This document shows positions 28,863 through 40,800 of a stretch of DNA of 64,000 nt, piece by piece. This DNA is from Vibrio lentus (GTDB taxonomy: Bacteria; Pseudomonadota; Gammaproteobacteria; Enterobacterales; Vibrionaceae). Position numbers and translations under genes: made by a program. The notes under the pieces are model-generated. The model was not told the DNA's origin and searched no databases. It saw nothing but the letters and a program-made list of their open reading frames with translations. The DNA lies in NCBI RefSeq assembly GCF_030409755.1, contig NZ_JAUFQE010000002.1:1550001-1614000 (forward strand). Direction: 5' to 3'. Position 1 is the first letter of the stretch, and each line of letters starts with the position of its first letter.

Positions 28863-30113
28863 ATGAATTTGATCCTCAAAAACGCACGAGTGGTCTCCAT
28901 GAGTTCGGGAGCCGATGGCTATCAGCCCTCTTCCCCTCAAAATATCGTTATCGAAAACGGTAAGATCGTGTCCATCTCTTGTTCAAACCACGAGGCACTT
29001 GCTTCTGAATTAGAACAACTGAGTACAGATAGCTCTGCGGATTACATCACCTATGATTGCAAAAACAAGCTAGTAACACCTGGGTTAATTGATTGCCATA
29101 CTCATCTCGTATTTGCGGGTAATCGCGCCAACGAGTTTGAGCAGCGTTTGAATGGTGTTTCTTACACCGATATCGCTAAGCAAGGCGGCGGCATTCTAGC
29201 GACAGTCACTGCAACACGCGCAGCTCAAGAGTCTGAACTGGTTGAAATGGCTTTGCCTAGACTCGATGGCCTACTAAGAAGTGGCGTCACCAGCATCGAA
29301 GTAAAATCAGGCTATGGTTTAAGTCTTGAAGGTGAGCTCAAGATGTTACGCGCAGCTAAAGCGTTAGAGAATCATCGCCGAATTAAGATCACCACTACTC
29401 TCCTTGCTGCCCATGCTGTACCACCAGAATATAAAGAACAACCGGACAGCTATATCGATCTGGTTTGCCAAGAGATCATTCCTAAAGCTGCAGAGCAAGG
29501 ACTCGCCGATGCAGTTGACGTGTTCTGCGAATCTATCGGCTTCAATTTAGAACAAACCGAACGTGTATTTGCAGCAGCCAAAGAACATGGGCTCGCGATT
29601 AAAGGCCACACAGAACAGCTTTCTAATATGGGTGGCAGTGCGCTTGCAGCGAAATACGGTGCACTCTCTGTCGACCATGTTGAGTACTTAGATGAAACCG
29701 GAGTCAAGGCACTGGCGGAATCAGGCACAGTTGCCACCTTGCTACCCGGTGCTTTCTACTTCCTAAAAGAGACTCAACAGCCGCCCATCGCCCTGCTTCG
29801 TGAACACAACATTCCAATGGCGATTGCGACCGACTTAAACCCCGGCACGTCTCCCTTTGCTGATTTGACGCTGATGATGAACATGAGCTGCACCCTGTTT
29901 GGTACAACACCTGAAGAGGCGCTGCGCGGTGTGACTTGTCATGCTGCAGCTGCTATTGGCGACTCACAAACTAAAGGCAAAATTGAAATTGGTTATGCCG
30001 CTGATTTAGCTATCTGGAATATCGATCACCCAGCAGATCTGAGCTATCAAGTTGGTGTTCCTCATCTGCATAAACGCATTGTTAATGGCGAGGTGTGTCA
30101 TGACTCAATCTAA
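28863..30113 (+). CDS. hutI: Imidazolonepropionase
   Basis: Third step of histidine breakdown: imidazolone propionate to formiminoglutamate. 416 residues from the ATG at 28863, which has AGG 5 nt upstream; a GTG two codons earlier is possible. Amidohydrolase metal motif [12 protein letters not shown] near residue 80, H-T-E-Q and D-H-V-E-Y later, and T-D-L-N-P-G-T. The last 14 bp overlap hutG. Confidence 0.97.
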   Translation: MNLILKNARVVSMSSGADGYQPSSPQNIVIENGKIVSISCSNHEALASELEQLSTDSSADYITYDCKNKLVTPGLIDCHTHLVFAGNRANEFEQRLNGVSYTDIAKQGGGILATVTATRAAQESELVEMALPRLDGLLRSGVTSIEVKSGYGLSLEGELKMLRAAKALENHRRIKITTTLLAAHAVPPEYKEQPDSYIDLVCQEIIPKAAEQGLADAVDVFCESIGFNLEQTERVFAAAKEHGLAIKGHTEQLSNMGGSALAAKYGALSVDHVEYLDETGVKALAESGTVATLLPGAFYFLKETQQPPIALLREHNIPMAIATDLNPGTSPFADLTLMMNMSCTLFGTTPEEALRGVTCHAAAAIGDSQTKGKIEIGYAADLAIWNIDHPADLSYQVGVPHLHKRIVNGEVCHDSI

Positions 30114-31146
30114 GTCCAACGGCATTCAAAAGAACGCAGAAACCGTACATAACTTTGTGTGGACGGGACGCAATGATCTTGAAGATGGCGCACTCGGCAC
30201 ACGCGTACATCACATTACCAAACAAGTGCAACATAGTGATTTAAGTGACGAGCTTAATGACCACGCCATCGCCTTGGTAGGCTTTGCCAGCGATGCAGGT
30301 GTTGCAAGAAACAAAGGTCGAGTGGGCGCGAAACAAGCACCTAACCTGATTCGCCAAGCTCTGACGAATATGGCTTGGCACAGTGACGCTCACATTGCGG
30401 ACCTTGGTGATATCGAGTGCAATGATGGTCAGCTCGAAGTCAGTCAAAAACAGTGTGCTTCTGTTATTGCTAATGCTTTATCAACCAACAAAGTGATTAC
30501 CCTTGGCGGTGGTCACGAGGTTGCTTGGGCATCGTTCCAAGGGCTCGCTGAGCATTTAGATAAAGCAAAACGCCTTGATAAAGATCAACCAATACACAAA
30601 CCTAAGATAGGCATCGTTAACTTTGATGCTCACTTTGATCTTCGTGAATTTGAAAGCAACATCGCTGACGTTAAACCGAGCTCAGGCACGCCTTTTAACC
30701 AGATCAGCGATTACTGCCACAAGCATCAGTGGCCATTCCAATACGCTTGTCTTGGCGTAAGTGCAGCTAGCAATACCAAAGCGCTATTTAATAAAGCTGA
30801 CCAACTGGGTGTTTGGTATGAACACGACCGCAACATGACCCAAGTAAACCAAGTCGCCCAACTGGTTAAGTTGCAAAAATTCATCGCTGAGTGTGATTAC
30901 CTCTATCTCACTATCGACCTTGACGTATTCCCAGCGGCGACTGCGCCGGGCGTAAGTGCACCAGCGGCAAGAGGCGTGAGCTATGAAGCACTCGCTCCTT
31001 TTCTAGAACAGATTTTCAAACACAGTGAAAAACTCATTATCGCGGACATTGCGGAATACAACCCAGACTACGACATCGATGGCCAAACGGCTCGATTGGC
31101 GGCACGTTTGTGTTGGGATATAGCCAGTGCAATGGCCAGCGACTAA
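30100..31146 (+). CDS. hutG: Formimidoylglutamase
   Basis: Releases formamide from N-formimino-glutamate to give glutamate. 348 residues from the ATG at 30100, chosen because GAGG lies 6 nt upstream and upstream codons look like the hutI tail. Ureohydrolase metal motifs: [14 protein letters not shown], and T-I-D-L-D-V-F-P. The start lies within hutI in another frame, which suggests coupled translation. Confidence 0.95.
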   Translation: MTQSKSNGIQKNAETVHNFVWTGRNDLEDGALGTRVHHITKQVQHSDLSDELNDHAIALVGFASDAGVARNKGRVGAKQAPNLIRQALTNMAWHSDAHIADLGDIECNDGQLEVSQKQCASVIANALSTNKVITLGGGHEVAWASFQGLAEHLDKAKRLDKDQPIHKPKIGIVNFDAHFDLREFESNIADVKPSSGTPFNQISDYCHKHQWPFQYACLGVSAASNTKALFNKADQLGVWYEHDRNMTQVNQVAQLVKLQKFIAECDYLYLTIDLDVFPAATAPGVSAPAARGVSYEALAPFLEQIFKHSEKLIIADIAEYNPDYDIDGQTARLAARLCWDIASAMASD

Positions 31147-31212
31147 TCCAGCTATACCGATAACTACAACTACAACTACAACGATATAACGTGAAACAGA
31201 AGGAATTCCAAA

Positions 31213-32907
31213 ATGACGGAACACCACAACAGTGACCCTCGTCTCGACACGACTCGCGAAATACGCGCACCTCATGGCACCACTTTGCGCGCTAAATCTT
31301 GGTTAACAGAAGCACCACTGCGTATGCTGATGAACAACCTAGACCCTGATGTGGCAGAACACCCACATGCACTGGTTGTGTATGGCGGTATCGGTCGCGC
31401 GGCGCGTGACTGGAAATGTTATGACAAGATTGTTGAAGTATTAGAGCGTTTAGAAGACGAGCAAACGTTACTTGTTCAATCAGGTAAACCTGTAGGTGTG
31501 TTCCCGACTCATAAAAACGCACCCCGCGTACTGATCGCGAATTCTAACCTTGTTCCACACTGGGCGAACTGGGAGCACTTCAACGAGCTCGATAAAGAAG
31601 GCTTGATGATGTACGGCCAGATGACAGCAGGCAGCTGGATTTACATTGGCTCACAAGGCATCGTTCAAGGTACTTATGAAACGTTTGTTGCTATCGCGAA
31701 AAAGCACTTCCAAGGCGAAGCAAACGGCAAGTGGGTTCTAACGGGTGGTCTTGGCGGCATGGGTGGTGCTCAACCTCTTGCTGCAACTATGGCTGGCTTC
31801 TCAATGATCGCGGTTGAATGTGATGAATCACGAATCGACTACCGCTTGCGCACTGGCTATGTAGACAAAAAAGCCACCAGCATTGATGAAGCGATGGCAA
31901 TGATTAAAGAATCAGACTCGCCAATCTCTGTTGGCCTATTAGGCAACGCTGCTGATGTATTCCCAGAGTTAGTTGAACGTAATATCACGCCTGACGTAGT
32001 GACCGATCAAACCTCTGCCCACGATCCACTGAACGGCTACTTGCCACAAGGTTGGACGATGGAGAAAGCAGCGCAAGAACGAACCATTGATGAAGCGAAA
32101 GTAGTGAAAGCCGCTAAGCAGTCCATGGCGATTCAAGTTCAAGCTATGCTAGATCTTCAGTACCGTGGTGCTGCAACCGTAGATTACGGCAATAACATTC
32201 GCCAAATGGCACTGGAAGAAGGTGTGGAAAACGCATTTGATTTTCCAGGTTTCGTTCCCGCATATATACGACCTTTATTCTGTGAAGGCGTCGGTCCGTT
32301 CCGTTGGGCTGCCCTTTCTGGTGACCCAGAAGACATCTACAAAACAGACCAAAAAGTAAAAGAACTGATTCCAGATAACCCACATCTACACAACTGGCTA
32401 GATATGGCACGTGAACGCATTCAGTTCCAAGGTTTACCAGCTCGTATTTGTTGGGTTGGTTTGAAAGATCGCGAACGTTTAGGCCAAGCATTCAATGAAA
32501 TGGTTAAAAATGGTGAACTGAAAGCACCGGTTGTTATCGGTCGTGACCACCTAGACTCAGGCTCAGTCGCAAGCCCGAACCGTGAAACAGAAGGCATGAT
32601 GGATGGCTCAGATGCTGTATCAGATTGGCCTCTATTGAACGCTCTACTAAATACTGCAGGCGGCGCAACATGGGTTTCTCTCCACCACGGTGGCGGCGTT
32701 GGCATGGGCTTCTCGCAACACTCAGGAATGGTGATTTGTTGTGACGGCAGTGAAGATGCATCACAGCGTATTGCTCGCGTACTTCACAATGATCCGGCTA
32801 CTGGCGTTATGCGTCATGCTGATGCGGGTTACGATATTGCCAAGCAGTGTGCTAAAGAACAGAAGCTTGATTTGCCTATGCTAAACGAAGAACTTCGTCG
32901 CCTTTAA
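31213..32907 (+). CDS. hutU: Urocanate hydratase (urocanase)
   Basis: Converts urocanate to imidazolone propionate with bound NAD. 564 residues, usual length. Conserved blocks include [11 protein letters not shown], the NAD site [11 protein letters not shown], and [13 protein letters not shown] near residue 494. AAGGAA lies ahead of the ATG. The 66-bp gap after hutG carries a small (ACTACA)3 repeat. Confidence 0.97.
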   Translation: MTEHHNSDPRLDTTREIRAPHGTTLRAKSWLTEAPLRMLMNNLDPDVAEHPHALVVYGGIGRAARDWKCYDKIVEVLERLEDEQTLLVQSGKPVGVFPTHKNAPRVLIANSNLVPHWANWEHFNELDKEGLMMYGQMTAGSWIYIGSQGIVQGTYETFVAIAKKHFQGEANGKWVLTGGLGGMGGAQPLAATMAGFSMIAVECDESRIDYRLRTGYVDKKATSIDEAMAMIKESDSPISVGLLGNAADVFPELVERNITPDVVTDQTSAHDPLNGYLPQGWTMEKAAQERTIDEAKVVKAAKQSMAIQVQAMLDLQYRGAATVDYGNNIRQMALEEGVENAFDFPGFVPAYIRPLFCEGVGPFRWAALSGDPEDIYKTDQKVKELIPDNPHLHNWLDMARERIQFQGLPARICWVGLKDRERLGQAFNEMVKNGELKAPVVIGRDHLDSGSVASPNRETEGMMDGSDAVSDWPLLNALLNTAGGATWVSLHHGGGVGMGFSQHSGMVICCDGSEDASQRIARVLHNDPATGVMRHADAGYDIAKQCAKEQKLDLPMLNEELRRL

Positions 32908-32921
32908 TTTCTGGAGAAAAC

Positions 32922-34454
32922 ATGTTGAATTTATTACTTAAGCCAGGACTTCTTGGCCTACCTGAACTGCGTAAGATTAGCCGTAGCCCTGTGAACCTAT
33001 CACTCGATCCAGCAGCGATTCCTGATATTGAAGCGAGCATGCACGTTGTCGAGCAAGTGATTGCTGAAGATCGCACCGTTTATGGCATCAATACAGGTTT
33101 TGGCTTGTTAGCGAATACCAAAATAGCCCCTGAAGATTTAGAAGTACTACAGAAAAGTATCGTGCTTTCTCACGCGGCAGGCATTGGTAAATTCATGTCT
33201 GATGAAACTGTGCGCTTGATGATGGTGTTAAAGATTAACAGCTTGTCTCGTGGCTACTCGGGTATCCGCCTCAAAGTGATTAATGCCCTTATCGATCTTG
33301 TGAACGCACAGGTTTACCCATGTGTTCCACAAAAAGGATCTGTGGGTGCTTCAGGAGATCTTGCTCCCCTCGCCCACATGAGTACGGTACTGCTAGGTGA
33401 AGGCCAAGCACGCCACAACGGCAAAATCATCACGGGCTTAGAAGCAATGCAGATCGCAGGCTTGGAGCCTATAACACTAGCACCTAAAGAAGGTCTGGCG
33501 CTGTTAAACGGTATTCAGGCATCAACTGCCTTTGCATTAGAAGGTTTGTTTGCAGCAGAAGACTTATTCGCGTCTGCAACCGTATGTGGTGCAATGTCGG
33601 TCGAGGCAGCGCTGGGTAGTCGTCGTCCGTTTGACCCTCGTATACACCGCGTTCGTGGTCATCGTGGCCAAATGGATGCAGCACTTGCTTACCGCCATAT
33701 GCTTGACCAAAAGAGTGAGATTGGTGAATCACACACTTGTTGTGAAAAGGTTCAAGACCCTTACTCACTGCGTTGTCAGCCTCAAGTGATGGGTGCTTGT
33801 TTACACCAGATTCGTAATTCAGCAGAGACCTTAACGATTGAAGCAAATGCCGTATCCGACAACCCGCTTGTTTTCGCCGACGATGGCGACATCATTTCGG
33901 GAGGTAACTTCCACGCAGAGCCCGTCGCAATGGCAGCCGATAACCTTGCATTGGCCATTGCCGAGATCGGTAGCTTGTCAGAGCGAAGAATGGCGCTGCT
34001 GATTGATAGCGCACTAAGCAAACTACCGCCTTTCTTGGTCGATAACGGCGGCGTGAACTCGGGTTTTATGATTGCTCAAGTAACATCAGCAGCATTAGCA
34101 AGTGAGAACAAAACCTTAGCTCATCCGGCGTCAATAGACAGCCTACCTACTTCTGCAAACCAAGAAGACCACGTATCAATGGCCACCTTTGCCGCTCGTA
34201 GGCTTAGATACATGGCTGAAAACACCCGTGGGATATTGGCAGTAGAATATTTGGCAGCAGCACAAGGGCTAGACTTCCGCGCTCCGAATCTATCTTCTCC
34301 TCGTGTGGAAGAAGCGAAACAGATTTTGCGTGAAAAAGTCAGCTTCTACGATAAAGACAGATATTTTGCACCGGATATTGAACAAGCTAACCTGTTACTC
34401 AAATTATCCGTTCATAACCACTTAATGCCAGAAGGTACTTTGTGCAGTTTCTAG
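32922..34454 (+). CDS. hutH: Histidine ammonia-lyase
   Basis: First step: histidine to urocanate plus ammonia. 510 residues. The A-S-G triad (143-145) in [11 protein letters not shown] cyclises to the MIO cofactor. Y-G-I-N-T-G-F-G near 54-61 and the S-S-A-like D-N-P-L / F-H-A-E-P blocks are present. Last gene of the cluster, 14 bp after hutU, followed by a terminator. Its distal position is unusual only in order, not content. Confidence 0.97.
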   Translation: MLNLLLKPGLLGLPELRKISRSPVNLSLDPAAIPDIEASMHVVEQVIAEDRTVYGINTGFGLLANTKIAPEDLEVLQKSIVLSHAAGIGKFMSDETVRLMMVLKINSLSRGYSGIRLKVINALIDLVNAQVYPCVPQKGSVGASGDLAPLAHMSTVLLGEGQARHNGKIITGLEAMQIAGLEPITLAPKEGLALLNGIQASTAFALEGLFAAEDLFASATVCGAMSVEAALGSRRPFDPRIHRVRGHRGQMDAALAYRHMLDQKSEIGESHTCCEKVQDPYSLRCQPQVMGACLHQIRNSAETLTIEANAVSDNPLVFADDGDIISGGNFHAEPVAMAADNLALAIAEIGSLSERRMALLIDSALSKLPPFLVDNGGVNSGFMIAQVTSAALASENKTLAHPASIDSLPTSANQEDHVSMATFAARRLRYMAENTRGILAVEYLAAAQGLDFRAPNLSSPRVEEAKQILREKVSFYDKDRYFAPDIEQANLLLKLSVHNHLMPEGTLCSF

Positions 34455-34498
34455 TACTTAAAATACTTTAGTCGACACCAATTAAAGTATCATATAAA

Positions 34499-34524
34499 CA
34501 AGGGCTATTAATTAGCCCTTGTTG
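34499..34524 (+). terminator. Terminator of the hut operon
   Basis: CAAGGGCTA and TAGCCCTTG around a 5-nt loop, followed by TTG; the T run is short so strength is uncertain. Confidence 0.65.
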
Positions 34525-34643
34525 CATTGAGCCAAAGGCCATATCTCCCTTAAAATCGTCACATACCATCCAACGTATTTATCTAATTGACTGATATATA
34601 AGCAAAGTTAACTGGATAGACCATTAGAACGAAGTTAGTTAGC

Positions 34644-34649
34644 TATAAT
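34644..34649 (+). promoter_or_regulatory. -10 element of the DUF3581 gene
   Basis: A perfect TATAAT 15-33 bp before the two possible start codons. No good -35 box is seen at 17 bp upstream, and the leader would be very short. Confidence 0.45.
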
Positions 34650-34663
34650 CCACCCCAGATTTG

Positions 34664-35407
34664 ATGACTAATAGCGATACTATGTTTCTGACACCTTACT
34701 TTTCTACTGAAGACAATCAATTTCAATTCACTCGTGAACAGGCTAGCCACTTTGCTAAAAAAGTAGCCGCTGACTTCAACCCAATTCACGATGAAGACAA
34801 CAAACGCTTCTGCGTGCCTGGCGATCTTTTGTTTGCAGTACTTCTGCAAAAAGAAGGCATCAGCCAAAAAATGCGTTTTGATTTTTCAGGTATGGTGGGT
34901 AACGGTATTGCGCTTAGCGTTGACAACAAGTGTGAAAAAGAAAGCTCACTGGTTGACGAGAAAGGCAAAGAGTACCTACACATGTCTTGTGAAGGTGAAA
35001 AGAGCCACGATCAAGCATTCATCGAACACGTAGTAACAAACTACGTTAAGTTCTCTGGTATGAACTTCCCACACATCATGGTTCCTCTTATGGAAGAGCA
35101 ACAGATGATGATCAACTGCCAGCGTCCTCTTGTGATCTATGAGAGCATGGAAGTTGAGTTTACTCGCCTTGATCTTTCTCACCCAGAAGTTGAATTCTCT
35201 GGTGCGACTTTTGACGTTGAAGGTAAGCGTGGCATCGTGACACTAAACTTTGATTTCAAAGAAGACGGTGAAGTAGTCGGTAAAGGCGTGAAACGCATGG
35301 TAGCAAGTGGTCTTAAGCCATACGACCAAGCTTCTGTCGATGACCTAGTAAACCGCTTCAACGAACGTAAAGAGATGTTTCTAGCTCAGTTCGCAGCTGC
35401 CGCTTAA
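34664..35407 (+). CDS. DUF3581 family protein
   Basis: 247 residues from the ATG at 34664, or 241 from the ATG at 34682 (M-F-L-T-P-Y-F), which may be the true start given the promoter just upstream; neither has a clear ribosome site. The N-terminal half contains F-N-P-I-H-D-E-D and P-G-D-L-L-F-A, a pattern like the hydratase motif of MaoC/hotdog proteins. The family name is from memory; function unknown. No signal or membrane segment. Single gene with its own promoter and terminator. Confidence 0.85.
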   Translation: MTNSDTMFLTPYFSTEDNQFQFTREQASHFAKKVAADFNPIHDEDNKRFCVPGDLLFAVLLQKEGISQKMRFDFSGMVGNGIALSVDNKCEKESSLVDEKGKEYLHMSCEGEKSHDQAFIEHVVTNYVKFSGMNFPHIMVPLMEEQQMMINCQRPLVIYESMEVEFTRLDLSHPEVEFSGATFDVEGKRGIVTLNFDFKEDGEVVGKGVKRMVASGLKPYDQASVDDLVNRFNERKEMFLAQFAAAA

Positions 35408-35461
35408 TCAGCATCCTTATTTACACATCTCGATGTAAATAAGCTCTAGAATAAGATCAAT

Positions 35462-35498
35462 AAAGCCCAGCTTGATATCCTCAAGCTGGGCTTTTTAG
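35462..35498. terminator. Bidirectional terminator
   Basis: AAAGCCCAGCTTG pairs with CAAGCTGGGCTTT across 8 nt, with TTTTT on the plus strand, between two convergent genes. Confidence 0.85.
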
Positions 35499-35528
35499 TT
35501 TTTAACCATCAAATTATATTTGTACTGA

Positions 35529-37163
35529 TTACTTTTTAAACTTCAGTGGTGAAGGTAACTTTCGTACAATCAAACCACCGAAAAGGACGAGTAACCAATG
35601 CCAAGCCAGTGAACCACCGCTGCCGCCGCCTGAGCTTTTTGCATTCTGCGTGCCCTCAGACTTAGATATCTTGATCTCACCGGTATACGCAAAGTTAGTG
35701 ATCGTAACTCTGTCATCCCCGTAAGAAATAGAGCCATCTTTCACATATTTAATCATAAAGCTGTTATTGGAATCCCTAACCATCGGCAGGTTCACTGAAC
35801 CAGAAAGCTGACCCGATTCTTTATCGAATTCTTGACCGTTGATATAGAGCTCAAGGTAATCATGATCCAACTCAGACGATACCGTCACATCGAAAGAGAC
35901 TGTCCCGGTGGGTATACCCTCTACAACCAACATTGTCGATTCGCTGCTACCTATTGATGGAGAGACGATTGTTGATCCTTCGGTACCCCACGCTTGTGTG
36001 CTGTAGACACCACTGTTTGGTAAACTCACATAAGAGTTCACAGTATTCGTTACAGATCTCGCCCCTACAACAGAAGCCGTTGATGTAACCGTGCCCAATA
36101 GTGAATCAGTGTCAACATTAATGCCAAATTCATGTTCGCCAATTGAGTTTAGGTTATAGCTCACCACAACTTCACAGCTTTGTCCTGCAGTTAAAGTGCT
36201 ACATCCGTTGTCCGTTATCACCGTATCATTACCTGAAATTGGATAAACACGGTTTACTTGAATGTTTTGATCAGATTTATTTGTGAATTCAAAGGTATGT
36301 GAAATAGGAGCCAATAATTTTGCACCTAGCATCTCCACTTGACGGTAACTAAACCCTGCTTTCTGCTCATCAATCCAATCATCAAAATAACTAATATTGG
36401 TATAGACTCCGTAGGCGTTAGCCTCTGCACAGCCTTTACCCCAGCTTACAATGCCCAGTTGCTCATATGTTCCATTTGTCGAAACAACGATTGGGCCACC
36501 ACTGTCACCCTGACAAGAGTCATAACCACCATCACTGTACCCCGCACAGAATGCATCACTGCCAATAAAGGCATAGCCACTGTGAGGAACACTATTACAT
36601 TCGTACTGGTTAACTAAAGGAACGTTGACTTGGTACAGTTCACTCTTAGATGCATATCCATCTGATGCATCCTGATCTCCCCAGCCCATCACCGTTAGCA
36701 TCTGACCATCATTCAGGTTACCTCGAACATAACCATCAACGAGATTAACGACAGACTCCGATGGCTGATCAACGAGCTCGATAATCGCTATATCATTGCC
36801 TGTCGCTACAGAGTTATAGTATTGATGTACATAAATATTCTCAACAGCGTATCTATGTTGTGCAGCTTGAGAGGCCGAAAGATTTGATACGCCAATCACC
36901 ACATCGAGATCTTCACGACCATTACCTTCCACACAGTGAGCGGCAGTTAATACATATCGTTCACCAATGAAGCTAGCACCACAAAGCTGACCGTCATAAG
37001 CATTCACGTTCCTTGAGACTAGCGCAGCCATAAATGGCCAATTTCCTTGTGTTGCTTCTTTACCGTTTATAATTCGAGCTGAAACATCTGCCAACACCGA
37101 CGTTGAAGACAGACTCACTACACAGACACCTAGCGACAACCATTTCGCCTGAACAATTTTCAT
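35529..37163 (-). CDS. Secreted trypsin-like serine protease with GlyGly-CTERM anchor
   Basis: 544 residues. Signal peptide to about A25, then R30|I-I-N-G activation site. Catalytic triad visible: H76 (T-A-A-H-C), D124 (N-D-I-A-I-I-E-L), S221 (G-D-S-G-G-P); D215 six residues before the serine predicts Lys/Arg specificity. A beta-rich region follows (~270-500), then S-G-G-G-S-G-G, a hydrophobic segment and a basic tail: the GlyGly-CTERM signal cut by rhombosortase. V. cholerae VesA/B/C share this plan and go out by the type II secretion system; that route is inferred here. Single gene, no inhibitor or rhombosortase nearby. Confidence 0.93.
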   Translation of the reverse strand: MKIVQAKWLSLGVCVVSLSSTSVLADVSARIINGKEATQGNWPFMAALVSRNVNAYDGQLCGASFIGERYVLTAAHCVEGNGREDLDVVIGVSNLSASQAAQHRYAVENIYVHQYYNSVATGNDIAIIELVDQPSESVVNLVDGYVRGNLNDGQMLTVMGWGDQDASDGYASKSELYQVNVPLVNQYECNSVPHSGYAFIGSDAFCAGYSDGGYDSCQGDSGGPIVVSTNGTYEQLGIVSWGKGCAEANAYGVYTNISYFDDWIDEQKAGFSYRQVEMLGAKLLAPISHTFEFTNKSDQNIQVNRVYPISGNDTVITDNGCSTLTAGQSCEVVVSYNLNSIGEHEFGINVDTDSLLGTVTSTASVVGARSVTNTVNSYVSLPNSGVYSTQAWGTEGSTIVSPSIGSSESTMLVVEGIPTGTVSFDVTVSSELDHDYLELYINGQEFDKESGQLSGSVNLPMVRDSNNSFMIKYVKDGSISYGDDRVTITNFAYTGEIKISKSEGTQNAKSSGGGSGGSLAWHWLLVLFGGLIVRKLPSPLKFKK

Positions 37164-37308
37164 TACCTAGCCTTTATTCATTTTAATAATGAAGCGCAGA
37201 CTATTTTATAAGAAATCAATATGAAACCTAAAACACATTAATTTGTGATATAGATCAACCAATCGATAATGATTCTTATTTAATTGCTTAATTGTATCTG
37301 AATGCACA

Positions 37309-37770
37309 TCAGATCCAGCGTCTAACCTTTTGTTTGTAATCAACATATTCCGCACCGAATAATTGCTCTAGAGCGCGTTCTTCTGGCTTAATTTGGAACT
37401 GATTCATGTAAATTACGAATACAAAACTGAGCAAAACACTGAATAGGTTTTGGAAGAAGTAGCCAAAGCAAAACAGTAGGATAAATAGCCCTAGATACAT
37501 TGGATTTCGCGTGTAGCCAAAGATTCCACTGTCCACGACTGCGGATGCGGTTTCGACTTTGATCGGATTAACGGTGGTTTTCTGTTTGCGAAACTCCCAT
37601 ATGCCTGATATTCCAATAACGCCACTCAATACAATCCCGATACCGAGCACAGCCATTCCATAAGGCAGTGCCAATGTTCCTTGGCTCAACTGCTGAGCAC
37701 AGAAGTACGAGGCCATGAATACAATAATGAACAGTGCAACGGGTGGTACTTTTAACTCTAGAAACCTCAT
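37309..37770 (-). CDS. Isoprenylcysteine/phospholipid methyltransferase-like membrane protein
   Basis: 153 residues from the ATG at 37770, preferred because AAGGA lies 6 nt upstream; an ATG 24 bp further upstream lacks a ribosome site. About four membrane helices. The C-terminal half holds G-I-F-G-Y-T-R-N-P-M-Y-L-G and E-E-R-A-L-E-Q-L-F-G-A-E-Y-x-x-Y, the SAM-binding signature of the ICMT/PEMT group. Bacterial members of this family have mostly unknown acceptors. Lies 41 bp after the terminator of ydiJ. Confidence 0.85.
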   Translation of the reverse strand: MRFLELKVPPVALFIIVFMASYFCAQQLSQGTLALPYGMAVLGIGIVLSGVIGISGIWEFRKQKTTVNPIKVETASAVVDSGIFGYTRNPMYLGLFILLFCFGYFFQNLFSVLLSFVFVIYMNQFQIKPEERALEQLFGAEYVDYKQKVRRWI

Positions 37771-37810
37771 AGCTTTCCTTATTAACAATTCCATTGTTAG
37801 TTTAGAAAAA

Positions 37811-37830
37811 AGCCCAGCAATTGCTGGGCT
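37811..37830 (-). terminator. Terminator of ydiJ
   Basis: A perfect 20-bp palindrome AGCCCAGCAATTGCTGGGCT followed on the minus strand by TTTTTT. Confidence 0.85.
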
Positions 37831-37837
37831 AAATGTA

Positions 37838-40800
37838 TTAAAGAATTTTGGCTAGCGCCTGTAATGGATGGGCAAGCTTCTCACCCTCAAAACGCTTCAC
37901 TTGGCTTCGACAGGAATAACCCGTCACTAAGCAACGCTCTTTCGGTAAGTCTTTCATCCTTGGCTTCCAACTTAAACCGTATATATCTTTCGACATTTGT
38001 AGCTTATCGACTTCGTGCCCGAAGGTGCCCGCCATGCCGCAACAGCCAACAGGAACGCTAGTTAACGCAGCACCAAAGTGTTTAAAGATAGCGCCCCACT
38101 CTTTTTCAGCGTTCGGCATTTTGGTCTTCTCAGTACAGTGAGCGAACAAGTACCACATCTCTTCACTTGCAGAACGAGCTTCAAACTCACCCAACGATGG
38201 CATTAACCATTCATGCACAGTCAGTACATCGAAGTCTCCGCGCTTGTCAGCCAAGATCTCAACGTATTCATCGCGATAACAAAGCACCAGTGCAGGATCA
38301 ACACCCACCAAAGGTATGCCGATATCCGCCACCATTGACAAGAAATCCGATGTTGATTTCGCTTCTCGCGCAAAACGACTTAAGAAGCCTTTAATGTGCA
38401 GTGCTTTACCATTTGGTTTAAATGGCAGTAATACCGGAGTTTTACCAAGCTTTTGAGCCAGAGTGACGAAGTCTTCGACTACCTCTGCATCATAGAAGCT
38501 AGTAAACGGGTCTTGAACGATCAACACGTGCTGTTTCTTCTGCTCAGAAGAGAGCCCTTCTAGATATTGAAGATCGAAGAGTTGCAGCTCTTTGCTCGCT
38601 AGGCGATTTTTTAGTGTAGGCACCGACATCAGTGGTGCATCGACATAACCAACCGTTTTCGCCGTTGCGGTTTGTATCCACTTTTGACCCAAGGCAGCAT
38701 TAACAACCTTTGGCGCTTTCGCCATTAGCGGCAGCATGGTTTCAATGTTGGCGACTAAATAGTCTTTTGCAGGGCGTTGGTAACGCGAGTAATAAATGTT
38801 TAAGAATCGAGAACGGAAACTCGGCACATCGACTTTAATCGGACACTGACTCGCACACGCTTTACACGCAAGACAACCGTTCATCGCTTCGTGAACTTCA
38901 TGAGAGAAATCGTATTCATGGCGTTTGTTCATTGTATTACGAACACGTTCCACCATGGTTTTGACCGGAGTATTGTCCTTCAGCGCTTCTTGCTCTAAAT
39001 CGAGAATATCGACGCCTTGTTCCGTTAGCTGACGCAACCACTCTCTTACTAAGCCTGCGCGGCCTTTTGGAGAATGACGACGGTCAGCCGTGACTTTCAT
39101 CGAAGGACACATTGGCGAGCTAGTATCGTAGTTGAAACACAAGCCGTTACCATTACATTCCATCGCTTGTTTGAAGCTATCACGAACTTGTACGTCGATC
39201 TGACGGTCGTAGAAGCCACGCTTGGTATCGGTGACTTTCACCAATTCAGCGTCGCTTTCTAATGGCGTACAGATCTTGCCTGGGTTCATCTTGTTGTGCG
39301 GGTCAAACGCTGCTTTAACACGTCTTAACTCAGTAAACAGCTCTTCACCAAAGAAGTCAGGGCCATACTCAGAACGGAAACCTTTACCGTGCTCACCCCA
39401 CATCAAGCCACCGTATTTCGCCACCAGCTTAACCACTTCATCAGAGACTTCGTGCATCAGTGCTTCTTGCATCGGGTCACACAGATCAAGTGCCGGACGA
39501 ACGTGTAGTACGCCCGCATCAACGTGACCAAACATGCCGTAGTTCAACTCTTTTGAATCGAGCAGTACTCTAAATTCAGAGATGAAATCCGCCAAGTTTT
39601 CCGGTGGTACACAGGTATCTTCAGCAAAAGCGACCGGCTTAGCTCGGCCTTTCGCCGCACCTAACAGACCTACCGCTTTTTTACGCATGTTGTAAATTCG
39701 GCCAATGCTCGCTAAATCGCTGCACACTTGGAAACCAATCACACCCGCTTCTTCGGTTTCGACCATGCTTTCAAGTTGCGCGGTCAGCGCTTGAACTTGT
39801 TGTTCAACTTCCGCTTCATCTTGGCCTGCAAACTCAACCATGTTGATGCCAAGCATCTCTTTATCTGGAACATCCATCAGCAGGTCGCTCACGGTGTGCC
39901 AAACGATGTCTTGCTTCGCTAGGTTCAATACTCTTGAATCCACCGTTTCTACAGACAGCGCTTTCGCTTCGACCATGAACGGCGCATTACGCAGCGCAGA
40001 ATCAAACGTGTTGTATTTCACGTTAACCAATGTGCGCGCTTTTGGAATCGGCGTGAGGTTCAGCTTTGCTTCGGTAATGAATGCCAATGAACCCTCTGCG
40101 CCACACAGAACACGAGTCAGGTCAAAGCTGTCATCTTCTTCGTTGATCGCATTCTTGAGGTCGTAGCCCGTAAGGAAGCGGTTTAACGGAGGGAATTTAT
40201 TGAGGATTTGAGCGCGCTTATCTCGACAAACGGCTTCAGTTACTGCAAGTGCATGGTGAGCAAATTCACCTTCAGCAGGCAAACCGTGTGATAAATCAGA
40301 TTCGAGGCATGAACCATCTGCGAATACCGCTTGCAGTGACAACACATGATCAGAGGTTTTGCCGTACTTCAATGAACCTTGACCAGAAGCATCGGTATTG
40401 ACCATGCCACCTAAGGTTGCTCGGTTACTGGTTGAAAGGTCTGGAGAGAAGAAGTAACCGTAGGGACGCACAGAATCGTTCAATTGGTCTTTAACGACAC
40501 CAGACTGAACTCTCACCCAGCCCTCTTTTTCGTTAATTTCAAGAACGTTATTCATGTGGCGTGACATGTCAACCACGACACCTTTCGTCAAGGATTGACC
40601 GTTAGTTCCGGTACCGCCACCACGAGGGGAAAAAGTCACTCGTTCGTAAGCAGACTGAGCGCCCACTTTACCGATCAAAACAACATCGTTTGTTGTCTTA
40701 GGAAGAATGACCGCCTGCGGCAATTGCTGATACACACTGTTATCAGTCGCCACAGCCAAACGGCTCGAATATTGAGACTCAATGTCGCCAGTAAAGCCCG

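Noticed and set aside
31003..31275. Minus-strand frames of 77-90 codons over hutG/hutU
   Set aside because: They are antisense to hut genes and partly reflect the (ACTACA) repeat in the gap.
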